Source: Nocardioides sp. SYSU D00065 (GTDB lineage: Bacteria; Actinomycetota; Actinomycetes; Propionibacteriales; Nocardioidaceae). Taken from it: a stretch of 64,000 nucleotides of DNA. The DNA is taken from the NCBI RefSeq assembly GCF_017916425.1, contig NZ_JAFMSX010000001.1, positions 1,054,001-1,118,000 of the forward strand, read 5' to 3'. Below are positions 16,608 to 24,501 of the stretch, piece by piece. The notes below the pieces were generated by a model. That model saw nothing but the letters and a program-made list of their open reading frames with translations. It was not told where the DNA came from and searched no databases. Within the stretch, counting starts at the first letter, position 1; each line of letters begins with the position of its first letter. The position numbers and the translations under genes were made by a program.

Positions 16608-17336
16608 GTGACCGAACACCTGCTGCCCATCGCCTGCGACGTCGTGGCGATCACCGCGATCGCCGCGCTCTACTTCCGCCGCCACCAGCGCCGCGACCTG
16701 CTGCTCGCCTACGTCGCGCTCAACATCGGGATCCTGAGCGTCACGGCGATGCTGACCTCGTCGACGGCGGTCGGCGTCGGCCTCGGCCTCGGCCTGTTCG
16801 GCATCCTGTCGATCATCCGGCTGCGCTCCGACATGATCACCCAGGAGGAGATCGCCTACTACTTCGTCGCGCTGGCGCTGGGTCTCCTCGCCGGCGTCGG
16901 CGGGGGACCGCCGGCCCTGGTGCCGGTCCTCACCGCCCTCCTCGTCGCGGTGATGTACGTCGCCGACCACCCCCGGCTGCTGCCGCGCGCGCGGCGCCAG
17001 CTCCTCACGCTCGACACCGCCATCGCGGACGAGGCCGTGCTGCGCGACCACATCCGGCACCTCGGCATCGACGTGCGGCACCTGATCGTCCAGGAGCTCG
17101 ACCTGGTGCGCGACCTCACCGTCGTCGACGTCCGATACCGCGCTCGGTCCAGCCTCGTGCCGCTGGTCGCGCCAGACCTCCCCGCCACCACGTCAGGCAC
17201 CGCGCCGGCCACCGCGACGGCCACCGCGAGCGGGCCCACGCTGCCGGCAGCCACGCCGCTGTCCGACGCACTGGTGTCCCTCACCGGTCGCGACGGCGAC
17301 ACCCCCCGCACGAGCCTGACCACCGACCTGCGGTGA
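16608..17336 (+). CDS. DUF4956 membrane protein
   Basis: 242 aa. The GTG at 16608 is preceded by AAGGGGGA. The in-frame codon at 16548 would add an unsupported leader and overlap the candidate operator. The N-terminal half has three or four membrane segments (LPIACDVVAITAIAALYF, NIGILSVTAMLTSST, GLGLGLFGILSIIRLRSDMI, YYFVALALGLLAGVGG). The GLFGILSIIRLRS block is typical of DUF4956. The C-terminal half is soluble with a threonine/alanine-rich tail. DUF4956 genes are often found beside VTC-domain and CotH genes in bacteria, as here. The VTC gene begins 4 bases after this stop, so the two are almost certainly co-transcribed. Its biochemical role is not established. Confidence 0.8.
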   Translation: MTEHLLPIACDVVAITAIAALYFRRHQRRDLLLAYVALNIGILSVTAMLTSSTAVGVGLGLGLFGILSIIRLRSDMITQEEIAYYFVALALGLLAGVGGGPPALVPVLTALLVAVMYVADHPRLLPRARRQLLTLDTAIADEAVLRDHIRHLGIDVRHLIVQELDLVRDLTVVDVRYRARSSLVPLVAPDLPATTSGTAPATATATASGPTLPAATPLSDALVSLTGRDGDTPRTSLTTDLR

Positions 17337-17340
17337 CGGC

Positions 17341-18141
17341 GTGTCCGCCGAGCCGCTCCTAACCGCCCTCACGGCGGGTCTGCGGCGCGCGTCGCTCGAC
17401 GAGGTCCTCGCCGCGGCCGACCTGCAGGCTCGGGTGGACCGCAAGTACGTCGTCCGGCTCGAGTGCCTGAGCGCGCTGCTCGACCGCGTCGGCGACCAGC
17501 TCCACGTCCTGCAGATCGGCGAGCACCGGGCGTTCCGCTACGAGTCGGTGTACTTCGACACTCCGGGGCTGCTGAGCTACCACCAGCACGCCCACGGGCG
17601 CCGGCGCCGCACCAAGGTCAGGACCCGCGCCTACCTCGACTCCGGCGAGTGCCTCCTGGAGTTCAAGCGGGTCGGGTCCCGCGGCGAGACCGTCAAGGAG
17701 CGCTACCCGTACCCGCTGGGATCCCGCTTCGACCTCGACGCCGACGCGCGCGCCCTGGCCGCCGCGCGGCTGGGGGCGACCACCGACGTGCCGGCTCTCG
17801 AGCCGACCCTCACCACGCTCTACCGGCGCACGACACTGGTCGACACGGTCCGCGGCACCCGGGTCACCTGCGACGTCGACCTCCGGTTCGAGCGACCGTC
17901 GGGGCAGTCGTACGGGCCGGCGACCGGCCTCGTCGTGCTGGAGTCGAAGAGCCGGGGCGGGGATGCGCCGACGGACCGTGTGCTCCGGTCGCTGGGCGCC
18001 CGTCCGGTCTCGCTGAGCAAGTACTGCGTGGGGATGGCGGTGCTCGACCACGGACTGCCCGCCAACCGGTGGAACCGGGAGCTGCGGGCGTACTTCGCCT
18101 GGGCGCCCCAGCGCCCCGGGGCGGTCAGCCGAAGCTGGTGA
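17341..18141 (+). CDS. VTC-domain protein (polyphosphate polymerase-like)
   Basis: 266 aa from a GTG four bases after the DUF4956 stop. The fold is a CYTH/VTC tunnel domain. Basic and acidic strand motifs are visible in order: RVDRKYVVR, YESVYFDT, RRRTKVRTRAYLDSG, CLLEFKR, TLYRRTTL, DLRFER, VVLESKSR and SKYCVGM. In yeast the VTC4 catalytic domain makes polyphosphate from ATP using such residues. Bacterial homologues are annotated as polyphosphate polymerases, but most are untested. With DUF4956 it could form a membrane complex whose product is used by or attached to the secreted CotH-type protein, though that is inference. Its 3' end overlaps the convergent acyltransferase gene by 17 bases. 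Confidence 0.8.
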   Translation: MSAEPLLTALTAGLRRASLDEVLAAADLQARVDRKYVVRLECLSALLDRVGDQLHVLQIGEHRAFRYESVYFDTPGLLSYHQHAHGRRRRTKVRTRAYLDSGECLLEFKRVGSRGETVKERYPYPLGSRFDLDADARALAAARLGATTDVPALEPTLTTLYRRTTLVDTVRGTRVTCDVDLRFERPSGQSYGPATGLVVLESKSRGGDAPTDRVLRSLGARPVSLSKYCVGMAVLDHGLPANRWNRELRAYFAWAPQRPGAVSRSW

Positions 18142-18772
18142 CGCGGGTCCGGAGGCGGCGTGCCGGGACGCCGGCCCACGTCTCGCCGGCGGGGACGTCC
18201 TCCAGCACGACTGACCCCATCCCGACGGTGGCGTCCCTGCCGATGCGCACGCCCTCGCGGACCGAGGCGTTCATGCCGATCTCCGCCCCGGAGCCGACGT
18301 GCACGCCCGCGCCGAGGGCCACGCCGGCACCGAGCGTGGCGAACGACTCCACGACGCACCCGACGGTCAGGCTGACGTGGGACATGAGCACGACGTGGTC
18401 CCCCACCTCGACGTCGGCGGTGAGGACGACACCGTCCAGGGCGACGCAGCCGGTGCCGAGCCAGCAGCTGCCCGGCAGCACGACCCGCGGGTGGACGAGG
18501 GAGGCGTAGCGTCCGGCGTCGAGGCCCAGCATCTCCAGCCGCGCGGCGGTGCGCCGGCGTACCCGGCCCTTGCCGAGGGTCAGCACCACGTCGTGGTCGA
18601 GCTCGATCGCCGTCTCGACCGCGCCCAGCACCGGCGCGAGGCCGTGCAGGGTGCCCCAGCGGGCCGCGTCGTCGTCGACGACCTGCACCGGACCGGGGTG
18701 GCGCACCATCACCGCCACCGCCGTGGCCTCGCGGGCCAGGCCGGTGGCACCGACGAGCAGCAGGCCCGTCAT
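18125..18772 (-). CDS. NeuD/PglD-like hexapeptide-repeat acyltransferase
   Basis: 215 aa from the ATG at 18772. Residues 1-90 form a small Rossmann-like domain starting LLLVGATGLAREA, as in NeuD/PglD sugar O- or N-acetyltransferases. The rest is a left-handed beta-helix of hexapeptide repeats (SCWLGTGCVALDGVV, GDHVVLMSHVSL, LGAGVALGAGVHVGSGAEIG) with a catalytic-type histidine in MSHVSLT. It ends with the usual AGVPARRLR segment. Such enzymes acetylate nucleotide-linked amino sugars for surface glycans. The longer in-frame N-terminus is arginine/proline-rich and was rejected. The upstream AGGGGCGG is only a fair ribosome-binding site. Confidence 0.8.
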   Translation of the reverse strand: MTGLLLVGATGLAREATAVAVMVRHPGPVQVVDDDAARWGTLHGLAPVLGAVETAIELDHDVVLTLGKGRVRRRTAARLEMLGLDAGRYASLVHPRVVLPGSCWLGTGCVALDGVVLTADVEVGDHVVLMSHVSLTVGCVVESFATLGAGVALGAGVHVGSGAEIGMNASVREGVRIGRDATVGMGSVVLEDVPAGETWAGVPARRLRTRVTSFG

Positions 18773-19101
18773 GCGCCGGACCGCCCCTGGGCGCCGCGTC
18801 GGGCAGCGAGGGCCATCGGTGCGCCAGGGACCCGGGGGTGAGTTCCGGCGTTCAGCGAGCCTCGTGCAGGACGCCCATGGTTGCGGGGACCAGGAGCGGC
18901 CACCGCCCGACGCGGCGGTCTGGGGCCGGACTGCGGCGCGGCGGGCTGTGCGGGACCGGCATCGCTGCCGCCGACGTACATCGCCATCTGCCACCGTCCG
19001 GGTTCGGGACGCCGCCCCCCTGGCGGCACGTGCACATCCTCAGGACGCGCCGCTCGGCGCCACGGCGCGCGCCGGCTCTTTGACCGATTTTGGGGAGCCG
19101 G
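18773..19101. other. Intergenic region, mostly featureless, with a pth terminator at one end
   Basis: A 329-base gap between two minus-strand genes. It would contain the promoter of the acyltransferase gene, but no convincing box was found. CCGGCTC (19072-19078) and GAGCCGG (19095-19101) form a 7-bp stem just past the pth stop and probably terminate pth. Short ORFs here look like random high-GC frames. Confidence 0.4.
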
Positions 19102-19683
19102 TCAGGAGTTGAAGCGCTGCTGGGTCTTCTCCAGCCCATCGGAGATCAGCGACTCGACCGCGTCGGCGGCGTCGGAGACCTGGAACGGCAGCTCCTTGCG
19201 CTCGGCGGTGCTGTAGTTCGACAGCACGAAGTCCGCGACGTCCTGGCGGCCCGGTGGCCGGCCGATGCCGGCACGGACCCGGTAGAAGTCCCCGGTGCCC
19301 AGCGAGGAGCGCAGCGACTTCAGGCCGTTGTGCCCGTTGTCCCCGCCGCCGAGCTTGATGCGCAGCGTCCCGAACGCGATGTCGAGCTCGTCGTGGATCG
19401 CGATCACGTGGTCGGCCGGCACCTTGTAGAAGGTGGCCAGCGCCTTGACGGGTCCGCCCGACTCGTTCATGTAGCCCCGGCCGCGGGCCAGCACGACCCG
19501 GGGGCCGCCCATCGCGAGCCGGCCCTCGACCACGTCGGCGCGCCCCGACTTGTGCGAGCGCCACCTGCCGCCCATGCGGGAGGCGAGCTCGTCGGTGACG
19601 AGGTAGCCGATGTTGTGGCGGTGCCCGGCGTAGGCCGGACCGGGGTTGCCGAGGCCGACGACCAGCCACACGTCATCGCTCAC
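19102..19683 (-). CDS. pth: Peptidyl-tRNA hydrolase
   Basis: 193 aa. It recycles peptidyl-tRNA by cleaving the ester bond between tRNA and nascent peptide in the cytoplasm. [20 protein letters not shown] carries the catalytic histidine region. [19 protein letters not shown] and [12 protein letters not shown] are the other family motifs. The GTG at 19683 is preceded by GGAAGGA and matches the usual start of the family. The in-frame extension runs through a tandem repeat and is not coding. It follows rplY, as in mycobacteria (Rv1014c/Rv1015c), but 205 bases and a terminator-like hairpin intervene, so it probably has its own promoter. Confidence 0.95.
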   Translation of the reverse strand: MSDDVWLVVGLGNPGPAYAGHRHNIGYLVTDELASRMGGRWRSHKSGRADVVEGRLAMGGPRVVLARGRGYMNESGGPVKALATFYKVPADHVIAIHDELDIAFGTLRIKLGGGDNGHNGLKSLRSSLGTGDFYRVRAGIGRPPGRQDVADFVLSNYSTAERKELPFQVSDAADAVESLISDGLEKTQQRFNS

Positions 19684-19700
19684 GGCCCCATCCTTCCCGA

Positions 19701-19780
19701 TCCGTTCGGCTGCCGGTCCACCCGGCTGCCTGTCCACCCGGCTGCCTGTCCACCCGGCTGCCTGTCCAACGGGCTGCCTG
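19701..19780. repeat. Five tandem copies of a 16-bp repeat upstream of pth
   Basis: The unit TCCACCCGGCTGCCTG is present exactly three times (19717-19764), with one diverged copy on each side (19701-19716 and 19765-19780). It sits immediately upstream of the pth ribosome-binding site, between pth and the rplY terminator. Repeat number may vary between strains and could alter spacing in the pth leader or promoter. Confidence 0.85.
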
Positions 19781-19801
19781 CCCATCAAGGTATGTAGACG
19801 A

Positions 19802-19843
19802 ATGGGCACTCCCCCAGGTCAGTTCACCCGGGGAAGTGCCCAT
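19802..19843 (-). terminator. Hairpin terminator after rplY
   Basis: ATGGGCACTCCCC (19802-19814) pairs with GGGGAAGTGCCCAT (19830-19843) with a single bulged base, about 45 bases past the rplY stop. A strong stem with a 15-base loop is likely to end rplY transcripts before pth. Confidence 0.65.
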
Positions 19844-19888
19844 CCAGCGACATCCCGTGGTGAAGCAGCACCGCGGGACGTCCCAAGC

Positions 19889-20536
19889 TCACTCGGAGTC
19901 GGCGTCCCCGGCGGGAGCGGACTCGGGTGCGTCGTGCTCGATGCCGGCGTCGGCCTCGGCCTCCTCCAGGTCGGCCTCGAGGGCCTCCGCGGAGATCTGG
20001 GCGGTCACGTTGACGATGAGCAGGTCCTCGTCGGCGAGCAGCGTGGTACCGGTCGGGAGGTCGAGGTCGCGGGCGAGGATCTGGGTGCCGGCCTCGGCGC
20101 CCTCGATGGAGACGTCGAAGGACTCGGGGATGTGCGTGGCCTCGGCCTCGACGGAGACGACCGCGTTCTCGGTGACGACGAGCGTCTCGGAGGCAGCGTC
20201 GCCGACGACGTTGATCGGGACGTCGACGACGACCTTCTCGCCCCGCACGACGGCGACGAAGTCGACGTGCTCGATGAGGCGGCGGATCGGGTCGATCTGG
20301 ACGTCCTTGGCCAGCGCGAGCTGCTCGGAGCCGTCGACGTCGAGCGCGAGGAGTGCGTTGGCGCCGGCGTGCTTGAGCGCCATCATTGTCTGGTGGCCCG
20401 GCAGGATCACGTGCACCGGCTCGTTGCCGTGGCCGTAGATGACGGCGGGGATCTTGTTCTCGCGGCGGATCCGGCGGGCGGCACCCTTGCCGAACTCGGT
20501 GCGCGCCTCGGCGATGATCTTCTCGGGGGCAGACAT
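19889..20536 (-). CDS. rplY: 50S ribosomal protein L25 / general stress protein Ctc
   Basis: 215 aa. It binds 5S rRNA in the large subunit. The N-terminal L25 domain (EARTEFGKGAARRIRRENKIPAVIYGHG, about 10-95) is followed by the TL5/Ctc beta domain (about 96-190) and an acidic tail, giving the long Ctc form of about 200 aa. The ATG at 20536 is preceded by AGGAGA. Three tandem 11-bp repeats and a leader hairpin lie upstream, which may indicate regulated translation or transcription. The order glmU-prs-rplY-pth is conserved in actinobacteria, but here the opposite-strand pepN is inserted between prs and rplY. Confidence 0.95.
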   Translation of the reverse strand: MSAPEKIIAEARTEFGKGAARRIRRENKIPAVIYGHGNEPVHVILPGHQTMMALKHAGANALLALDVDGSEQLALAKDVQIDPIRRLIEHVDFVAVVRGEKVVVDVPINVVGDAASETLVVTENAVVSVEAEATHIPESFDVSIEGAEAGTQILARDLDLPTGTTLLADEDLLIVNVTAQISAEALEADLEEAEADAGIEHDAPESAPAGDADSE

Positions 20537-20546
20537 GGTTTCTCCT

Positions 20547-20579
20547 GTGATCGGGCGGTGATCAGGGCGTGATCGGGGT
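20547..20579 (-). repeat. Three tandem 11-bp repeats in the rplY leader
   Basis: GTGATCGGGCG, GTGATCAGGGC and GTGATCGGGGT follow one another without gaps, 11 bases before the rplY start codon. The GTGATC core is invariant. The one-turn period suggests stacked protein-binding half-sites or an mRNA element close to the ribosome-binding site. Confidence 0.7.
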
Positions 20580-20608
20580 CGGTGGGCCAGCGGTCCGGAG
20601 ACGACGAA

Positions 20609-20636
20609 CGCCGCGCTCCGGATCGTGAGCGCGGCG
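20609..20636 (-). promoter_or_regulatory. Leader hairpin upstream of rplY
   Basis: CGCCGCGCTC and GAGCGCGGCG form a perfect 10-bp stem with an 8-base loop, about 73 bases upstream of rplY. TAGAGT on the minus strand near 20705-20710 could be the -10 box, giving a leader of about 165 bases containing this hairpin and the 11-bp repeats. Attenuator-like control is possible. No known riboswitch was recognised. Confidence 0.35.
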
Positions 20637-20791
20637 CAGCGGGGCGGGCCGGCCCAGTCGATCACGGAGCTCCGGTGGTCCGGGCTCCCTCGCCGAGGCA
20701 ACCCGTGAACTCTAGACCTCGACCCGGAGCCGGGTCGAATCCTCGTCCGGCACCGGTCGAGACGGAGGTGCAACTCGTCGGAGCCGGTCAC

Positions 20792-20797
20792 TAGGGT
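20792..20797 (+). promoter_or_regulatory. -10 box of pepN (leaderless)
   Basis: TAGGGT ends 6 bases before the GTG start of pepN and no Shine-Dalgarno is present, so transcription probably starts at or next to the start codon. Confidence 0.6.
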
Positions 20798-20803
20798 GAG
20801 CCG

Positions 20804-23224
20804 GTGCCCCTGATGCTCCCCGAGGCGCGCGAGCGCGCCGCCCTGCTGACCGACGTCCGCACCGAGGTCCACCTCGACCTCACCTCGACCGAGGACTTCA
20901 CCGTCGACGCGACGATCTCCTTCGGCTGCACCCGGCCCGGCGCCTCGACGTTCCTCGAGCTCAACGGCGGCACCGACGTCACCCTCGACGGGGCTCCTGC
21001 GCCGTACGCCGACGGGCGCATCGCGCTGACCGACCTCGCCGCGACCAACACGGTCCGCGTCACCGCCCGGATGCCCTACGTCACCGACGGCGACGGCATG
21101 ACGGTCACCGTCGACCCCGCCGACGGCGAGCGCTACGTCTGCGCGCACACCTCGATGGACATCAGCCAGAAGGTGGTCCCCTGCTTCGACCAGCCCGACC
21201 TCAAGTCGACGTTCTCGGTCCGCGTCACCGCGCCGTCGCACTGGACGGTGCTCGCCAACGGGCCGCTCGAGGAGCGCGCGGCCGGCGACGGCTCCGACAC
21301 GTGGACGTTCGGCACGACGCCGCCCTTCTCGTCGTACCTCTTCACGCTCGTCGGCGGCCCCTGGGTGTCGGTCACCTGGGACGAGCCGTACGCCCCGGCG
21401 CCGGGCGGCACGCTGCCGTTCGGCTGGCACGCGCGGGCCTCGCAGGAGCGCGAGCTGCGGCGTGACGCCGAGGAGCTGCGGCGCATCACCAGCGCCTGCT
21501 TCCAGCACTACACGACCGTCTTCGAGCCGGAGTACCCCTACGCCGACTACCAGCAGGTCTTCGCGCCCGGGCTCAACTGGGGCGCCATGGAGTTCCCCGG
21601 CTGCGTGGTCTTCCGCGACCAGGCGCTCACCCAGGGCACCCCGACCGAGCTCGAGCGCGAGTGGCTGGCCTCGACGATCGCCCACGAGATGGCGCACATG
21701 TGGTTCGGCGACCTCGTCACGATGCGGTGGTGGGAGGACTCGTGGCTCAACGAGTCGTTCGCCGACTTCATGGGCTTCGACGTGGCCGGCAGGGCCGCGG
21801 GCTACACCGACGCGTGGACGTCGGCGGCGATCACCCGCAAGCCGACCGGCTACCGCGCGGACCGGCGCCGCTCCACCCATCCGATCGCCGAGGACACCGA
21901 CAAGATCGTCGACGTCGACACGGCGTTCGCGAACTTCGACATGATCACCTACGCCAAGGGCAACGCGGCGCTCGCCCAGCTCGGCCACTGGCTGGGCGAG
22001 GACGACTTCCTGGCCGGGGTCAACCGGCACCTGACCGCACACGCGTTCGGCAATGCCGACCTCGCCGACTTCCTCGACTCGCTCGACTCGGCCACCGACA
22101 AGGACGTACGCGCGTGGGCGCAGGCGTGGCTGCGCACCACCGGGTTCGACACCCTCGTGGTGACGCGTGAGGGCGACGTCCCGGTCCTGACCCGCGAGGG
22201 GTCGCGGCCGCACCGGCTCACCGTGTCGGCGTACGACGACGCGATGCGGCTGCTGGAATCCCGCGACGTGCACCTCGGCGCGGAGCCTGTGCGGCTCGAG
22301 GAGTTCGCCGGACGCGTGGTCGTGCCCAACTCCGGCGACGAGACGTTCGCGGTCGTGCGTCCCGACGAGCAGTCGTGGGCCGCGATCACCGCCGGCCTGT
22401 CGAGCGTCGAGTCGCAGCTGACCCGGGCGATGCTGTGGTGGACCGCGGTGGACCTCTGCGAGTCGCGGGTGATCGGGGTCGGCGACCTGGTCGCGCTGGC
22501 CGACCGGCACCTGCGCCCCGAGACGCACCCGCTCGTCTTCGAGGGCGTGATGCGGTCGCTGCAGCTGGTGCTGCGCCGCTACGCCGAGCCGGCGGAGGTC
22601 GCGGCGCACCTCGCTGTCGTTGCCGACATCGCCCGCGGGGCGGTCGAGGGCGGCGACCCGGCGCTGGCACCCGGCGCCTCGCGCACGCTCGCGCGGCTCA
22701 GCGCCGACCGCGACTTCCTCCGCGCCTGGCTGGGGCAGGACGAGGTCGACCCCGGTGTGCGGTGGGCCGCCGTCCACCGCCTCGCCGAGCTCGGCGACCC
22801 CTCGCACATCGACACCGAGTCCGAGCGCGACCGGTCGGTCTCCGGTCACCACGCCGCGCTCACCGCCCGCGCCGCCGTACCCACGGCCGAGGCAAAGGCC
22901 GCCGCGTGGAAGAGCCTGATGAGCGGCGACCTGGGCAGCCACGAGTTCCACGCCGTCGGCGCAGGTTTCTGGGGCTGGGAGCAGGCCGACCTGGTCCGCC
23001 CCTACCTCGCCCGCTACGTCACCGACGGCCTCGACCTCGCCCGCCGGTCCGGCCAGGCCATGGGCGACGTCATCGGCGACGCCTTCCCGCGCCTGCCGCT
23101 CACGACGGACGTACGCCGCGAGCTGCGGGAGACCGTCGCCGCGGCGCTCGCCGGCGGGGACGTGCCGACCGTGCTGGCGCGGTCGTGGAACGACTCCCTC
23201 GACGACCTCGACCGCACGCTCTGA
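20804..23224 (+). CDS. pepN: Aminopeptidase N (M1 family zinc metallopeptidase)
   Basis: 806 aa, close to the usual 840-870 for actinobacterial PepN. It removes N-terminal residues from peptides in the cytoplasm. The N-terminal beta domain is followed by the exopeptidase motif WGAMEFPG, then the zinc site HEMAH in ASTIAHEMAHMWFGDLVTM (about residue 293) with the third ligand in NESFADF. A C-terminal helical ERAP1-like domain fills residues 470-806. The GTG at 20804 is chosen because a TAGGGT -10 box ends six bases before it, implying a leaderless mRNA. There is no signal peptide. It lies within an otherwise conserved minus-strand block. Confidence 0.95.
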   Translation: MPLMLPEARERAALLTDVRTEVHLDLTSTEDFTVDATISFGCTRPGASTFLELNGGTDVTLDGAPAPYADGRIALTDLAATNTVRVTARMPYVTDGDGMTVTVDPADGERYVCAHTSMDISQKVVPCFDQPDLKSTFSVRVTAPSHWTVLANGPLEERAAGDGSDTWTFGTTPPFSSYLFTLVGGPWVSVTWDEPYAPAPGGTLPFGWHARASQERELRRDAEELRRITSACFQHYTTVFEPEYPYADYQQVFAPGLNWGAMEFPGCVVFRDQALTQGTPTELEREWLASTIAHEMAHMWFGDLVTMRWWEDSWLNESFADFMGFDVAGRAAGYTDAWTSAAITRKPTGYRADRRRSTHPIAEDTDKIVDVDTAFANFDMITYAKGNAALAQLGHWLGEDDFLAGVNRHLTAHAFGNADLADFLDSLDSATDKDVRAWAQAWLRTTGFDTLVVTREGDVPVLTREGSRPHRLTVSAYDDAMRLLESRDVHLGAEPVRLEEFAGRVVVPNSGDETFAVVRPDEQSWAAITAGLSSVESQLTRAMLWWTAVDLCESRVIGVGDLVALADRHLRPETHPLVFEGVMRSLQLVLRRYAEPAEVAAHLAVVADIARGAVEGGDPALAPGASRTLARLSADRDFLRAWLGQDEVDPGVRWAAVHRLAELGDPSHIDTESERDRSVSGHHAALTARAAVPTAEAKAAAWKSLMSGDLGSHEFHAVGAGFWGWEQADLVRPYLARYVTDGLDLARRSGQAMGDVIGDAFPRLPLTTDVRRELRETVAAALAGGDVPTVLARSWNDSLDDLDRTL

Positions 23225-23292
23225 GGGCCGCGCCCCGGCTCTCCGGGGCTCGGCCCCACGGCCAGCGCTGAACGGGCTGTCGAGGGGACGCA

Positions 23293-23380
23293 GCGATCCC
23301 CGGCTAGCCGGGGAAACTGGAGGTTCCAGTGCGAAGTTTCGGGGGTGAGGCTCGAGTTTCCCCGGCTAGCCGGGGATCGC
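23293..23380. repeat. Two inverted copies of a 26-bp palindromic element (bidirectional terminator-like)
   Basis: The 26-bp sequences at 23293-23318 and 23355-23380 are perfect inverted copies. Each contains the 16-bp palindrome CCCCGGCTAGCCGGGG with the rare tetramer CTAG at its centre. The 36-base spacer begins next to a small hairpin, ACTGGA-GGT-TCCAGT. The element lies between the convergent genes pepN and prs, so it could end both transcripts or fold into a cruciform. Confidence 0.85.
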
Positions 23381-23435
23381 AACGCGGCGGCCGCAGCGCC
23401 GCCCGGCGAAGGGCGAGCCCGTACGGCGCAGGTAC

Positions 23436-24416
23436 CTACGCGTGCCCGTCGAACATCGAGGTGACCGAGCCGTCCTCGAAGACCTCGCGGATGGCCCGCG
23501 CGATGAGCGGCGCGATGGAGAGGGTGGTCAGCTTGTCGAACTGCTTCTCCGGCCCGACCGGCAGCGTGTTGGTGACCACGACCTCCATGGCCGAGGAGTT
23601 CTTCAGCCGGTCGACGGCGGGCTCGGACAGAATCGGGTGGGTCGCGGCGATGATGACGCCCGCGGCTCCGTCGGCCATGCACGCCTCGGCGGCCTTCACG
23701 ATCGTGCCGCCGGTGTCGATCATGTCGTCGGTCAGGATGCAGATCTTGCCGGCGACCTCACCGACGACCCGGTTCGCGACGACCTCGTTGGCCACGTCCG
23801 TGCGACGGGTCTTGTGGATGAACGCCAGCGGCGCACCGTCGAGGCGCGCCGACCAGCGCTCGGCGACCTTGATCCGCCCGGCGTCGGGCGAGACGACCGC
23901 CAGCGGCTGGTCGCCGTACTTCTCCTTGACGTAGTCGGTGAGGATCGGCAGCGCCATCAGGTGGTCGACGGGGCCGTTGAAGAACCCCTGGATCTGGTCG
24001 GCGTGCAGGTCGACGGTGATCAGCCGGTCCGCGCCGGCGGTCTTGAACAGGTCGGCGACGAGGCGGGCCGAGATCGGCTCGCGGCCGCGGTGCTTCTTGT
24101 CCTGGCGGGCGTAGCCGTAGAACGGCATCACGACGGTGATCCGCTTGGCCGAGGCGCGCTTGAGCGCGTCGACCATGATCAGGTGCTCCATGATCCACTC
24201 GTTGATCGGAGCCGTGTGGCTCTGGATCACGAAGGCGTCGCACCCGCGCACGGACTCCTCGTAGCGCACGTAGAGCTCGCCGTTGGCGAAGGCGTACGCC
24301 TTCTGCGGGACCAGCCCGGTCTCGAGGAGGTCGGCGACCTCGTGGGAGAGGTCGGGGTGCGCCCGGCCGCTGAAGACCATGAGGTTCTTCTCGGTGGTCC
24401 GCTTCATTCCGGTCAC
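23436..24416 (-). CDS. prs: Ribose-phosphate pyrophosphokinase (PRPP synthetase)
   Basis: 326 aa. It makes PRPP from ribose 5-phosphate and ATP for nucleotide, histidine and tryptophan synthesis. Class I motifs are present: SGRAHPDLSHEVA, MPFYGYARQDKKHRGREPI (ATP flexible loop), the DLHADQIQGFF metal site and the PRPP loop DDMIDTGGT. The GTG at 24416 is chosen over the ATG at 24407: GAGGAG is 9 bases upstream of the GTG, and VTGMK resembles the MTGIK start of Streptomyces Prs. It lies 85 bases downstream of glmU and is probably co-transcribed with it. Confidence 0.95.
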   Translation of the reverse strand: MTGMKRTTEKNLMVFSGRAHPDLSHEVADLLETGLVPQKAYAFANGELYVRYEESVRGCDAFVIQSHTAPINEWIMEHLIMVDALKRASAKRITVVMPFYGYARQDKKHRGREPISARLVADLFKTAGADRLITVDLHADQIQGFFNGPVDHLMALPILTDYVKEKYGDQPLAVVSPDAGRIKVAERWSARLDGAPLAFIHKTRRTDVANEVVANRVVGEVAGKICILTDDMIDTGGTIVKAAEACMADGAAGVIIAATHPILSEPAVDRLKNSSAMEVVVTNTLPVGPEKQFDKLTTLSIAPLIARAIREVFEDGSVTSMFDGHA

Positions 24417-24501
24417 GCGACGCGTCTCCTCGATCGGGGGGCTCGTTCGACGGTGCTGCACAGGATTCTCGCCCACGAACCGGCCGTCCCCAACCCCGGG
24501 G

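Noticed and set aside
19701-19780. Tandem 16-bp repeats considered as a CRISPR array
   Set aside because: Contiguous repeats without spacers and no cas genes nearby. The 82-bp repeat fails for the same reason.
19889-22951. 1020-aa upstream extension of rplY through pepN
   Set aside because: L25 begins at 20536 with AGGAGA; the extension reads antisense to a catalytic aminopeptidase.
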